Source: Nematopogon swammerdamellus
Taxonomy: Eukaryota; Arthropoda; Insecta; Lepidoptera; Adelidae
DNA: 64,000 nt
Assembly (NCBI GenBank): GCA_946902875.1
Contig: OX336345.1
Coordinates: 18,073,395 to 18,137,394, forward strand
Reading direction: 5' to 3'
Shown: positions 9,561 to 20,363 of the stretch, in pieces
How the letters are laid out: each line of letters opens with the position of its first letter
Position numbering within the stretch: the stretch's first letter is position 1
The notes under the pieces: generated by a model
What the model was told of the DNA's origin: nothing
Databases searched by the model: none
Seen by the model: only the letters and a program-made list of their open reading frames with translations
Program-made: the position numbers and the translations under genes

Positions 9561-10364
9561 AAATGTCGAGGACGTGAGGGTAGGGTGATATGTTGTGACT
9601 GTTAGCCAGAGAGGGATAGATGGCGGCAATTTGTCGACTCGTGATGGGGTTTCATTTTGTTTCTCTTTCTTCTGCATTTTTTTGCCGCCGTTTTTGATTC
9701 AGCTGAAAATGAAAGTGTCCCTCTGCAGCGGACGGGGGTGCGGGGCGAGGGAGCATCGCCTCCGGATTAAATAAAATAAGGGTCAGGGTGGGTGAAGCAA
9801 GATGGCGCCATATTCAAGTAGTTCCTTTAGATGTCTAAATTCTTACTGATTTATTTAACAATATTTTCATTTATCATACATAAAAGATCACATTCTTTTT
9901 TATATAGAATTAAAAAAAAATATTCTTGTGCCCATTCAGAAAAGTATTTCTGCCATACCTTACGCATAATTACAAAATATTTTAAGTGTAACATTTTCTT
10001 TATAGGCAAAAATTAATAGACACGAGAATACCTACTCAGTCCTCCAATACATTTGTATCTGGACTTGAAATTCAACCAACCAGAGACCTTTCTCCATATT
10101 TTCATCTACAGAGCAAGCTCATACTTAGTTCAATTTTAATATAAGGTTGAAGGTGGAAAGAGGCTCACAGAACTTTGTAAAATTCACGAACTTGCAGTGT
10201 CGTCCTCTGAGTAACAAGCGAAAAGTCTGAATTCGTATGGTAAGGGCTTACATATGTATTTTGTATTTTGTGAGTGTATTGTCGGCTCTTAACACGAAGA
10301 TACGCATAAATATGTAGAACCTTCATATTCATGAACTAGACCATCCGCTTAAATTTGTACCCTG
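9561..10364. other. No gene; GC-rich 9600-9790 then AT-rich
   Basis: 'cagcggacgggggtgcggggcg' type sequence at 9725-9745 extends the GC-rich island. From 9830 on the DNA is AT-rich with no feature recognised. Confidence 0.35.
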
Positions 10365-10796
10365 TGGGGTCGGTACTTAAAAAGAATAGCCCCACTGCAT
10401 CTCTCCCCGTCGCATGTCGTAAAAGTCGACTAAGGGATCGTCAGCCTCGGCAGCTCAGTGGTGCGGTCAGTTATTGGATGGGTGACAGCCCGACCGTTGG
10501 AGGCTGACCGTGGTTCGGATTCCACGTTAAACTGTAGGTCCCTTCCCTTCTTACCTTACTGGGTGGTAGGGTTTATCCCGGCCGGGTTGGTACCACCGCA
10601 CTGAGCGAAACGTCGGTCGAAACGGCTATGTAAATAGTTCGTGTTTTCCGTCCAGTTCAGTGTGGCCGGCGCGAAATGAAGGGAAGCACTGACATAGCAC
10701 CTAGTACACCCGGTGTTATGGGCTGACATCACGGATGTTGTAGGTGATGTAGCCAACCGTGTAAGTATCCATAAAAAAAAAAATAAAAATAAAAAA
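10365..10796 (+). mobile_element. Composite: B head fused to SINE A
   Basis: 'tgtggggtcggtacttaaaa' to 'gtcgactaagggat' (10368-10436) is the 5' end of repeat family B. It passes directly into the SINE A head 'cgtcagcctcggcagctcag' (10438). In the head the 5S-like block is missing: 'gcggtcag' is followed at once by 'ttattggatgggtgac'. This suggests deletion between two short 'gcggtcag' direct repeats. The body and A tail are intact to 10796. Confidence 0.8.
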
Positions 10797-11149
10797 TTCA
10801 GAAACTAGCATTTTACAACGTTTTCTAGTTTGATGCGTAAAGTAAATTAAAAACCATGACTCCAAAGTAAAACAGTTATAGAATAAACATTCTCAATTTC
10901 AGATACAGTATGACGAAACCAAACAATACCACGATACACAAAATATCGTGTACTATGTTTGAACCGAATTTAGAAAAATATTGGGTTCTCAATTCAATTC
11001 GTCCGTATTTAAATAATTAATATTTATTTTTTGTTTTTAAATACTTTCTAAACGGTCTGATCATTCGCTCTGTCTTTCTTTGAACCAGTGTTCATTAAAG
11101 TGTTCTACATATGTATACCCACTTCATTGCTGACCGTACACAAGAATTA
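10797..11149. other. AT-rich, nothing recognised
   Basis: Contains a small 'ccaaacaataccacgatac' / 'cgtgta' patch but no supported gene or repeat. Confidence 0.4.
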
Positions 11150-11360
11150 AGACACGGAATCATAGCTGGCGCGAAGAGTGAGGCGCGTTAATGTGGAACC
11201 GAGCGAACTCGAGTTAAGGTGAGCATTAAAAGTTTTGAGCCCGCGAGCGCTCCGCGAGATCTTCGCGAGCGCTAGGCGGGCCAAATGTCGGACAAGTTAC
11301 TTACGCGAGCAGTGATGGGACAGCGCCGTCTGTATAATCGATGTCTTTAATATCGATAAC
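11150..11360 (-). promoter_or_regulatory. GC-rich island with palindrome and a TATCGATA site
   Basis: The GC-rich segment includes an imperfect 43-bp palindrome (11239-11281) centred on GAGATCTTC and built from 'gcgagcgct' arms. TATCGATA lies at 11351-11358, the DRE motif known from Drosophila housekeeping promoters. On the minus strand a consensus donor (complement of 'acttac', 11298-11303, reading CTCGC|GTAAGTAAC) follows the TATCGATA motif by about 50 bp. The arrangement of DRE, short GC-rich stretch and GTAAGT suggests a minus-strand promoter and first exon, by inference only. Confidence 0.35.
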
Positions 11361-11462
11361 ACTAAAATAATATTTTTTACGTATTTTATTGGACTGCAGG
11401 GAAGCAAAAGGCAGATTGAATAAACTGCTATGATATTTTTTTATTTATTTGGAAAGATTTGG

Positions 11463-11568
11463 ACAGTAAGAACTATTGCGATATAGTATTAAATACTATA
11501 TCGAAATAGTTCTTACTGTGTTCGGGAAATTACTGTTATTGAAAATTTTTCAATAACAGTAATTTCCC
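11463..11568. repeat. Two abutting palindromes
   Basis: First palindrome: arms 11463-11490 and 11492-11519 ('acagtaagaactattgcgat' outward) with one mismatch and a one-base centre. Second: arms 11524-11545 ('gggaaattactgttattgaa' outward) and 11547-11568, perfect with a one-base centre. Only four bases separate them. Both share the word 'acagtaa', and the surrounding DNA is not repetitive. Confidence 0.9.
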
Positions 11569-12319
11569 TAAATTCATGAATTACTTGTATACTGACGCAA
11601 AAAAACAGTAGCGACGGCAGTGGCGACGACACGGTGGCGATGACACGACGGAGACAGCAGCGGCAGCGGATTTGTTGAACCAAGTGTATTTACTCAAACA
11701 ACAGCAGCACTTCTACAACGATCAAGAAATATTAATTATTTGTCACCTTGAACGTGGTAGGTATCATCGCAGCAATGTGTGTTAGGAGTTAGGGACACTA
11801 AGAAAACAACTGAAACTGCGATCTGTTCTTGAGCGATCTTTCTTTTCAGAACATTTTAGGTAATCTGGAGTATTCATGAGTACCCAAAAGTACTGAATCT
11901 TTGTTCAATGTGACAATATGCACCTCATATCAGGTAAGGGTTGTTATACCACAGAGTAATCTATACATACAGTTGATTAAATAAGGGATAGAGATAAAAT
12001 CCACTTTTTGGTTCATACGATTATTACACTTACAGCTGTCAGATGGAGGTTCTGGTAATGGCGCCATTCAATTATTATTTGAACTTAAATTATTATGTTT
12101 AATCGATTGATTAAAAAAAATATAAATATATAGTGTATTTCTTAGAACGAGTATTTTCATTTGATAAGTCACATGATTCACTTGAACAAAAAAATTTAAA
12201 CTTTCTAATTTGATTCCCAAAAGTGAAATCGTTCATTTACTTTACACGTCCGTGATTGCGTCATCTAACTCTATGTGTACCAAATATGTATACTCTTTTA
12301 AGTACCAAATTTCAACTTT
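11569..12319. other. No gene recognised
   Basis: 11590-11670 is rich in CGACGGCAG/CGG-type triplet-like sequence ('gcgacggcagtggcgacgac'), possibly an old coding or simple repeat stretch. The rest is AT-rich without supported features. Confidence 0.35.
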
Positions 12320-12432
12320 TTTCGTTCAGTAGATTCGGAGAAAATAAGGTGTGACAGCCGGACAGACAGACACGAGAGTGATCCTATAAGGGTTTAGTGT
12401 TTTCCTCTTTTGAGGTACAGAACCTTTATAAG
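12320..12432 (-). repeat. Repeat family C, 5' module
   Basis: 'gtagattcggagaaaataag', a GACA tract, 'gagtgatcctataagggtt' and 'cctcttttgaggtacagaacc' match in reverse the 5' part of the copy at 23448-23945. Confidence 0.65.
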
Positions 12433-12639
12433 AATAACGAAACGAACTTTCTGTTACATGATTAAGCAACGGTTAATGATAATAATGGTCCATTAATATC
12501 ACCAAGTTGCCTTTGTAATAAATTATCTAACTATCGATAAATAAACACGGCACATCTCTAATGGTCGTTAACTCGGGGTAAGTTAATAATGTAATAGAAT
12601 TACGAGCGAAAAACTCTTGAGTCGATTCGAGTCTAGAAA

Positions 12640-12840
12640 GAGGAGACATTATTGTTACACTTAACGTCTAGTTGTTCTGTTACAGTGCACAGTGCACAAT
12701 GACCTATTTTCTTCTTTCTTCTTCTTTTTGTATCAATAGATTGATACGTTCTCGAGTTATAGGCCAACAGATGGGCATGTAGACGGACGCAAATCTGAGG
12801 GCACGGCCGTGCCCCCGCCAAGTCGAACTCTATAATTTCT
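12640..12840 (+). repeat. Repeat ending in a 'gggcacggccgtgccc' hairpin
   Basis: 'gagggcacggccgtgccccc' followed by 'gccaagtcga' (12796-12827) is nearly identical to the minus strand of 57385-57425. A GC-rich hairpin near one end is typical of Helitron 3' termini, but I see no certain CTRR end, so the class is open. Confidence 0.45.
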
Positions 12841-13611
12841 AGATTTACCTAACTACAGTACTTTTCTATCATACTGTCCTGTAAACACAAATTTATACTA
12901 GTTGATTATGATTAGGAAATAACTACTAAAATTGTATGGGGTGATTGGAAAGAGAATTGTCAAATGAACGACTTAGGCAATTTTTTTCAAAATAAGAAAA
13001 TTATGATCCCTTAGATTTTGCGATAGTAAATTTGAAATATGTTTTGATTGTTTTATATTACACATTAAAATTGTGATAGTTATAGCTGATCTTTAGGTAA
13101 AACCTTTTGTTTTCATGCTCCTATTTTACAACAATTCAATGTAAGTAATTATCTTTTTATTTCGTAGAACATTAAGTATTTGATAAAACAGAGTATAAAA
13201 TGTTAAAACATTTAGTGCGAGCTGTTTAAAAAAATGTATTCAGGGGAAATGATATCTGGGAACGTCGATATCTGACAAACTATCCTTTTGTTAATTTTTT
13301 GAAAATAATAAGCACTAATTTAATAAAAATTTCGCTAAGCGAAAACCTCGAACCAATTTATAATTTAACTCACAAAAGTCGATCATTACCTTTAACATTC
13401 TAGCCTTAAACTGATTTGAAAAACATTCAGGCGCGATTACTCCTACAACAGAAGCGGTGAGGGGTTTAGTTTTTTTTTTGTTTTTTTTTAAGTAATTATA
13501 TTGTCTGATTAATTCTCGAGCGTGGGGCATAGCCACATTTTCGATTTAGGCTATAATAGATAGACTATGTAATTAATTAAAAAATGTAAACATGAAATCT
13601 CTATCAGATAT
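12841..13611. other. AT-rich, nothing recognised
   Basis: No gene, RNA or repeat that I can support. Open frames are short and AT-driven. Confidence 0.45.
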
Positions 13612-13915
13612 ATGAAAAAAAAACCGGCCAAGTGCGAGTCGGACTCGCGCACCGAGGTTTCCGCACCACAAAAAGCATTAAAAGAAAACACGTTTCTTGT
13701 ATGGGAACCCCCCTTAATGTTTTATTATTTGTTGTTATGTTGTTTGCGGATATACCGCCATAATAACACATATTCTGTGAAAATTTCAACGGGCTACCTA
13801 TTACGGTTCAAGAGATACAGCCCTCGGACAGACGGACAGACGGACGGACAGACAGACAGACAGACGGCGTAGACTTAGTAATAGGCTTCCGTACGGGATA
13901 CGAAAACCTAATAAA
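13612..13915 (-). repeat. Repeat family C copy
   Basis: Starts with 'ccggccaagtgcgagtcgga', then 'acacatattctgtgaaaatt', 'ctattacggttcaagagata', a long GACA/GACG tract and 'cggcgtagacttagtaatag'. It is the full module order of the family in reverse. Confidence 0.85.
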
Positions 13916-14271
13916 ATAGCTTGGGTTCAAAGAAAGTTTTGCTTTGTACCGAGATTTCTCGGCGGGTATTTCCATTTAAAAAAAACTTCAGGTCTCATGT
14001 CACCTGTCCGTGAAAATTAAAAACTCTAAACTTAACACCGACATTACACAGATCAATGCGAGAGAAATAAAAATATACGCGAAAAGTTCTACCATTTTTG
14101 AGCGTTAAAAAAACGACGCGTCGGATATGAGCTTGTCAGAATTTTTTCACAGCTTATAATTGAAGTTGAAAAATGAACATGCTGTGGATATAACGATGTT
14201 ACTGCATAAAATAGTTTTTCGGGAAATGAACGTTTTCCCCGATGATCCGGCCTAAAATGTTTTAAAATTTT
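13916..14271. other. No gene recognised
   Basis: Mixed-composition DNA with no open frame of interest and no repeat match inside the window. Confidence 0.4.
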
Positions 14272-14400
14272 TAGGGTTCCGTACGAAAATGGTAAAAAAG
14301 GAATCCTTATATTATCAGTTCGTTATCCGACTGTCTGTCTGTATGTGACATCCTCTGAACTTCTAAATGCTAAGTCCTATAAAATTTAAACTTTGTATGA
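14272..14400 (+). repeat. Repeat family C, 5' fragment
   Basis: 'tagggttccgtacgaaaatg' and 'gactgtctgtctgtatgtgac' are the beginning of family C. It is interrupted at 14409 by a SINE A insertion. Confidence 0.55.
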
Positions 14401-14408
14401 AAATAGAT

Positions 14409-14793
14409 TTTTTTTTATGGAAACTGACACGGCTGGCTATATCACCTACAACGTCCGTGATGTCAGCCCATAACACCGGGTGAACTAGGTGCCATGTCAG
14501 TGCTTCCCCCTTTGATCGTGCCGGCTACACTGAACTGGTCGGAAAACACAAACTATTTACATAGCCGTTTGGACCGACGTTTCATTCAGTGCGGTGGTAC
14601 CAACACGGGCGGGTTAAACCCTACCACCAAGTAAGATTAGGAGGGAAGGGACCTACAGTTTTACGAGGAATCCGAACCTCGGTCAGCCTCCAACGGTCAG
14701 CGGTCACCCATCCAAGTACTGACCGCACCCAGCGTTGCTTAACAGTCAATAGCGACAGTTGACTGTCTGCACCACTGAGCTATCGAGGCTGAC
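14409..14793 (-). mobile_element. SINE family A, full length
   Basis: The T tract and 'atggaaactgacacgg' mark the 3' end, and 'tatcgaggctgac' marks the 5' end. The head, read on the minus strand, contains the A-box-like 'tagctcagtggtgcagac', then the 5S-like 'gttaagcaacgctgggtgcg' and 'gtcagtacttggatgggtga', and 'gaggttcgga' for the B box. It appears to have inserted into repeat C. Confidence 0.9.
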
Positions 14794-15054
14794 AAAAGAT
14801 TATTTTGTAACACACAAACTTTTGGTGATACATATGCTAAAAAAATAATATTAGTGGTCAGGGTGAGGCCTAAATTGAAAATAAAATAAAAATATTTTTT
14901 TATTAGATAGACATGAGCCATATCGTTGAAAAGGGCTTACTTTGATGATATCAAAAATGTTGTTTTTTTTACATTACTTATTACAAGGAAATTTAATAAA
15001 AATATGTAAAAAATATATGCGTTCAGTCATACAACATATTTTATCGAAAATGGT
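14794..15054. other. AT-rich, nothing recognised
   Basis: No feature supported. Confidence 0.4.
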
Positions 15055-15270
15055 AAAAGGGCTAGGCCGAAGGCCGAGCTGCGTTCATATAATTTAAACG
15101 TTATACTTTTCCGAAAACTTTAAGTAACTGAGGGCGAGCTAAGTTCGCGTAAAATATATAATTTTTTTTAATATAGTCACGACGGAAGACGCCAATAACA
15201 GAGCTGCGGTAAATGTTATATATAAAGTTTTTCGAAGAAAGTAAGGTTATAAGAAGAAAGTGTTTGATAA
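15055..15270 (+). repeat. Degenerate units of the 67-bp satellite
   Basis: 'aggccgaaggccgagctgcg' (15065-15084), 'agtaactgagggcgagct' and 'tttcgaagaaagtaagg' are recognisable pieces of the satellite at 20364-22150, in the same orientation as its left array. Confidence 0.65.
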
Positions 15271-15339
15271 AAAATAAATACGTCTCCCGATGTAAGTCAA
15301 ATAGTGGCAGGTCGAAAGCTTAAGATAATGTGGTATGAT

Positions 15340-15395
15340 TGACTGATACGGAACCCTCGGCGGGCGAGTCTAACTTACACGTGGCTGGTTTTTTT
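15340..15395 (+). repeat. Repeat family C, 3' end only
   Basis: 'gatacggaaccctcggcggg' to 'cacgtggctggttttttt' is the family terminus, partly diverged. Confidence 0.55.
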
Positions 15396-16132
15396 TCCGC
15401 TGTCGTACGTACCTCGCATTTCCCTTGTACAGGGCATTTTCAGGTTAATCTAGTGAACATTATAGTGAACATAGCGAAATTTAGTAGGCCTATACTTACG
15501 AGTAAGTTTAAATTACTAAACGTGAAGCTGTATTTAAATTTTTTTAGACTTTATAGTATGGCAAAAATCTAAACAGACAGTGATAGATATTTTTATTTTA
15601 ATAAACACTAATAAGAAGTCATATATCTACAAGAACTTTTTTGATAAACTGAACGAACACTGACAACACTATAGCACAGATGAGATAGGTTTTAGTAAGC
15701 GAACCGAAACCAGGTACCAAATAATTTCAATATTTTATTAAATTTAAATGAAAATATACTTTATTGCAAAAAAAAACGGTTTAATGAAAGGAGCACTTAA
15801 TGACTAAAGGAATTCTCTACAAATCTCGTCTAAGATTGTGGGTAAGGTAGACGAGTAATGCGAAATTAAATGACATAAAAATAAGAATTTTGAATAGTAC
15901 ATAATATGTATTTAACACATAAATAAGTATATCCCATACATACATACTTACAGGTAAATATGTCGTTGGTGGCTCCCGGCAACGCTGCAACTCCGGCTCG
16001 CCTGTCCTTAGACGGTTTTTATTATTGATATATTTTTTTAGGTTTAGTTTTAATTTTTGTTTTAAGTTAGTTTAATTTGTTAGTTTAATTAGATTTAGTT
16101 ACATTTATATTAGTTAGGTACATACATACATA
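15396..16132. other. No gene recognised
   Basis: AT-rich. 15955-16020 has 'ctcccggcaacgctgcaact' without a supported function. The TA at 16131-16132 is the Tc1 target site. Confidence 0.4.
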
Positions 16133-17868
16133 CAGTGGTGGCCATATAATTAAGAACGATATTTAGTTAGAGGAAATTTTTAATAAAGCATGTCGTAATT
16201 TTTTGTGTTTCTTCTCAGAAGTAATTTGTTGTTCTATGAAATGGGTATGTGGATAAAGCAAACTGAATTATGAATACAGATATAAAATAAAACGTGGGAT
16301 TTTTTAATAAAGCACATTTATTTTGAACACTAACAGATTTACGTACAAATGAGGTGGACAAATAATTAAGAACGATAAGTAATCTGTTCAAAAATTTTAT
16401 CAGGTTGAACTTGAAGTCAATAAATTTATATTAAAGTAAGATCATTTACATTGTAGAAGAGAAGATACTACTTCCTTGATCTAACTTAATACTTAGTGGC
16501 ATGTCCACGGCTCTTAATTACAGCCTTACACCGGCGAGGCATTGAGTCTATCAATTTTTGACATTTTTCAAGAGAAAGAGCGTTCCATTCTTCCAAAAAA
16601 ACGTCGTACAGTTCTCTTAAATTGCCACATTGTCTATTTGATACCTTTTTCTTGACTTCGTACCAAAGATGTTCTATCGGATTTAAATCCGGGCTGTTAG
16701 CTGGCCAATCTAAGACAGAAACAGTCTGTGAGTCGAGGAATTCCTTCACCGACCGTGCAGTATGCTTCGGGTCGTTGTCGTGCTGGAATGTCCAAATGAC
16801 CGGAAGTACATCTTCAGCATAGGGTAACATTGTTTCCTCCAGTATATCTTTGTATTGATACTGATCCATGTTGCCTTCTATGAGCCTAGCAGGCCCGACT
16901 CCATGACCAGAAAAGCACCCCCAAATTTTCACGTTTCCACCGCCATGCTATAATGTAACTTTTGTGAACTTGGGGTTGAATGCTTTATTCGCAGGGCGTC
17001 GTACGTATTGTCTTCCATCAGAGCACACCTTGTTTATTTTAGTTTCATCAGAAAAAAGAAAATTTTTCCACTGTCTAACTATCCAGTTTTCATATCTTCT
17101 TGCAAATGCGATACAGACTTGCCTATGGCGCAATGTCAACATGGGTACCTTCCGTGCTATTTTTCGGAATAACTTCTCTTCTACTAAACGCCTTCGAATG
17201 GTGCGTGCCGAGATTGCTGAGGGGTTGTTTTCGCCAAAAACATCTTTTTTTATTTCATTGGACCCTTTCAACGGAATTTTTTTAGCCAAGCGAATGATGT
17301 TTCTATCTTCTCGACGATATGTCTTCCTCTGTTTAGGCGCGCGCGGTATATTTGAAGTTGTTTGATACATATTGAAATGTTTCACAGTGTGGAAAACCAT
17401 GGATTTTGAACATTGCAGATGGTCTGCTATCTTTTTATACGACCAGTTGTTCTCGCGAAGTCTTATTATAACTTCTCTTAAAGGTTGATCACAACTTTTA
17501 TTTTTTCCCATCGTTTTAAATGAAATAAACACGTTTTAGTATTATTACAGCAACAAATGGCGCCAAAATTATACAAAAAGTGACATAGCACAAAGTGTTC
17601 TTAATTAATTTCTAAAATTAGTCTGCGTTCTTAATTATGTGACCAGCCTGTAAGTATAGTACTATGGGTTCAGATGTTAGGTTTATGTATTGTATATAAA
17701 ATTTCATAGTTTTTTTTAATTGCTTGTGTATAATGAATGTACAAATAGTATGTAAGTATTTTGCCATACCACAAAAAATTCAAGAAAATTTATCCAATAT
17801 GTTATGCAACTTTGTTTGAGAAAAATCTGTTCCTAAAATAATCGTTCTTAATTATATGGCCACCACTG
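16133..17868 (-). mobile_element. Tc1-like DNA transposon with IR/DR ends
   Basis: Perfect 28-bp terminal inverted repeats ('cagtggtggccatataatta' outward) occupy 16133-16160 and 17841-17868, flanked by TA on both sides. A second, diverged copy of the terminal motif lies inside each end (about 16352-16376 and 17624-17648). Both are about 220 bp from the outer end, the double-binding-site (IR/DR) layout known from Sleeping Beauty-type Tc1 elements. The only gene is the minus-strand transposase. Length is 1736 bp. The undecayed ends suggest recent activity. Confidence 0.95.
16486..17511 (-). pseudogene. Tc1 transposase (DD34E), one in-frame stop
   Basis: Cut-and-paste transposase. From the ATG at 17511 (MGKNKSCDQPLREVI; an upstream in-frame ATG at 17532 is possible) the frame codes a paired-type helix-turn-helix N-terminus, a second helical DNA-binding part and the catalytic domain. 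Catalytic residues are visible: Asp in FSDETK (about residue 155), Asp in FQHDNDPKHTA, and Glu in NPIEHLW exactly 34 residues after the second Asp. The C-terminus SRGHATKY ends at a TAA. At about 16945-16947 a TAG stop replaces one codon just before HGGGNVKIWG, the usual 'K-HGGG' joint. That single nonsense codon is the only visible lesion, and the length without it (about 341 codons) is normal. It is the sole gene of the transposon. Confidence 0.93.
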
Positions 17869-18399
17869 TATATACATATGTACATAATGTACCTTACCTT
17901 CAAACGAAACCTGAAAATGTTGTGGGAAGCGAAAATGCGGCGAGGTTGGTTCCAGGGACGAGCTGATTCCACAGTAAATGAATGGGTGTAGATTGGACTG
18001 TAATGAATCGAAACATAGACAAGGTTGCCATCCGAGGGCTTCAGAGTTATGCTTAATTTATTTTTACGTATTCTAAAATACCTAAATATCAAATTATCTG
18101 TACTGTGCCTAAGGACAGAATCATTCCCGCCTAATCACATAACACCTTATCTCTTCTAATCAACAATCGAAACAGTCTGCTGCGTGGGTATTCGGTATAA
18201 ATACCGAGAAACGGCAATATTATAAGCAATTTTTTTATGAAACCAGTATGGGTGGCTGTGCTTAGGGACCAATGGTGTGGTCAACAGTGCCAACTCACGA
18301 CTCCTACCGAAACAAAAGTCAATAAATAATTTGTAATTTTACTGGAAAATTGTTTAATGTTACTGGATAAATGTAACTTACTATTTTTTTTTTCTCTAT
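17869..18399. other. No gene recognised
   Basis: Mixed sequence after the transposon. 17900-18120 holds a non-repetitive patch ('aggttggttccagggacg') without coding support. Confidence 0.35.
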
Positions 18400-18640
18400 C
18401 CTCTGACTCAGTCACCGATAACGGATTACATAAATCCGGTATGGGTGCCTGAGTCAGAGGGGCTAAACAAAGCACATGCTCCGATCAGACAATATCATAT
18501 CCGAGAAGGTAGATGCCATATCGGAGAATTTCCTTTGAATTACTGGCTATAATGGACTAGAGGATAACGCAGCCAAGACTGATCTATGCGGCTGTATTAC
18601 ATCCAGTACGGTGGTACCAATCCAATCGACTAAAATTTTA
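18400..18640 (-). mobile_element. SINE family A' with a folded-back end
   Basis: The reverse complement of 18433-18640 matches 60490-60665: 'ggttggta', 'accgtactggatgtaa', 'cctctagtcc.tatagcca', 'cggagcatg' and 'cccataccgg'. At its 3' end, 18400-18429 repeats 'cctctgactcag' and the following bases in inverted orientation. Positions 18400-18460 therefore form a hairpin with ~29-bp arms. Confidence 0.7.
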
Positions 18641-18683
18641 GTAGAGTCAAATTTACCGAGAATTACTGACTAAAAGTGTTAAA

Positions 18684-19034
18684 TTTTTTTATGGAAACTG
18701 ACACGGTTGTCTACATCACTTACATCATCCGTGATGTCACCCCATAACACCGGATATGTACTAGGTGCCATGTCACTGCTTCCCTTCATTTCATGTCACG
18801 AACTATTTACATCGCCGTTTCGACCGACGTTTCATTCAGTGCGGTGGTACCATCCCGGCCGAGAAAAACCCTACCACCTAGTAAGGTAAGACGGGAAGGA
18901 ACCTACAGTTTTACGTGGAATCCGAACCAGGGTCAGCCTCCAACGGTTTAGCGGTCACCCATCCAAGTACTGACCGCGTTCAGGGTTGCTTAACAACAGT
19001 CGTCCGACCGCACCACTAAGCCACCGAGGCTGAC
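18684..19034 (-). mobile_element. SINE family A, near full length
   Basis: T tract and 'atggaaactgacacgg' at the left, 'ccaccgaggctgac' at the right. The minus-strand head shows 'ggtggcttagtggtgcgg', 'gttaagcaaccctgaacgcg' and 'gtcagtacttggatgggtga'. An internal gap near 'ggcgcgaaat' shortens the body slightly. Confidence 0.9.
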
Positions 19035-19931
19035 AGTAACCTCACTGTAAGTTTCATTTGTACTCTTCTGTACGTCTTCGACAATTTGATGACACTTCTA
19101 AAGTATTTATTTCTATGGTATATGAATAGTGCTATTTACGTCTGTAGATAGCCCTGTTTATGTTATTGCAGTACAGTTAGATTGCACCCCGGTGGTGGTC
19201 GATTTTCTAAACGATAGTGCATTTAACTAGTCACTGATCGAAAGGGTGATGTGCGACCGTTTAAATGTAGGTAGGTACTGCAGGCATAATTATTTTGACA
19301 TGAATTTGATGAAACGTCTTTGGGCTCGGGTAAGGGTGCGACTAAAAAAATTAAGACTTTTTTTTATTTATTCCCAGTAGTTCCGTCGTACAGTTCCGTG
19401 GCGGAACTACTGGGAGGATTTTTTTCCATTAGTTCCGCGGAACAAGTGATACACATAATTTAGTCCCATTAGTTCCTAATACTCAGCAACCAGACCACGT
19501 ACAATAATTATAAATAATGTCTGATGAAAGATCCATCTGACGACTTCAAATACATTGTATATTTTTATTTTGTCATTCTATCCCTTTTGGCCCAAATCAA
19601 CCCTTCAAGTTGGTATGTTTTGAAAAATGCGAAAACACACAAACTTCAAACACCCTCGCGCTTTAGTCGTTAACGCTGCATAATCGAGACAAACTCTAAC
19701 GAACAGACAAAGGTTTTAACTTTATTCGATACTTCAAACAAAACCTTGTATGAAGCCTAGGTGGGGCAATATGGGCTACCAAAGTTGAAAATTTTTCTTA
19801 CAAATTTTATTTTTTCAAACTGCGCAAACATCAAATTCACGAACTAAGTTTGACGGCTGCATGTGGACATGCAGACTCTCGCGATTTTTTTTTTATTGAC
19901 TATGAAGAACAATATAGTGGTAGCAGTCCAG
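19035..19931. other. No gene; small hairpin at 19373-19414
   Basis: 19373-19385 ('cccagtagttccg') and 19402-19414 are perfect reverse complements. 'agttcc' words recur to 19475, giving a short AGTTCCG-rich patch. The rest is plain AT-rich DNA. Confidence 0.5.
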
Positions 19932-20260
19932 GCAGACTTAAAAAGAATAGCCCTGCTGCATCTCTCCCCGTGAATGTCGTAAAAGGCGACTAAGGTAAAG
20001 AACAAGATGACCTTGCTAAACGACGACAGACTAGCCACCTCTCACCTTGGCACGGCCTTTCCACCGAGTCATGCAGCAGGTTGGCCTTCTTGCATTGCAC
20101 TTGCTGTTTGATAGTAATTATCTTTTTCGAATACTTAGCTGAACGTGATGGTTGGTGTTGTGCTGGAATTTATGAGAGCACTTGCAGCACAACACCGATT
20201 ACTATGCTTACCCCGATTGTCGGGAGACGGCGTGTGGTGTACAGTCCATGCAGATTATCT
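19932..20260 (+). repeat. Repeat family B copy
   Basis: 'acttaaaaagaatagccctg', 'gcatctctccccgtg', 'ctaaacgacgacagactagcc', 'ctcaccttggcacggcc', 'ccaccgagtcatgcag', 'ggtgttgtgctg', 'gcagcacaacaccgattac' and 'cccgattgtcgggaga' occur in family order. The internal stem 'ggtgttgtgctg'/'cagcacaacacc' is kept. Confidence 0.8.
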
Positions 20261-20363
20261 GTAAATATTGACGTCGTTCTCCCAGACAAAAGTCGATCGT
20301 GCAAACACCTTGTACTCGTATCATTCTGTCCGACTGTCATAACCTGGGTCGATTATATGCTTC

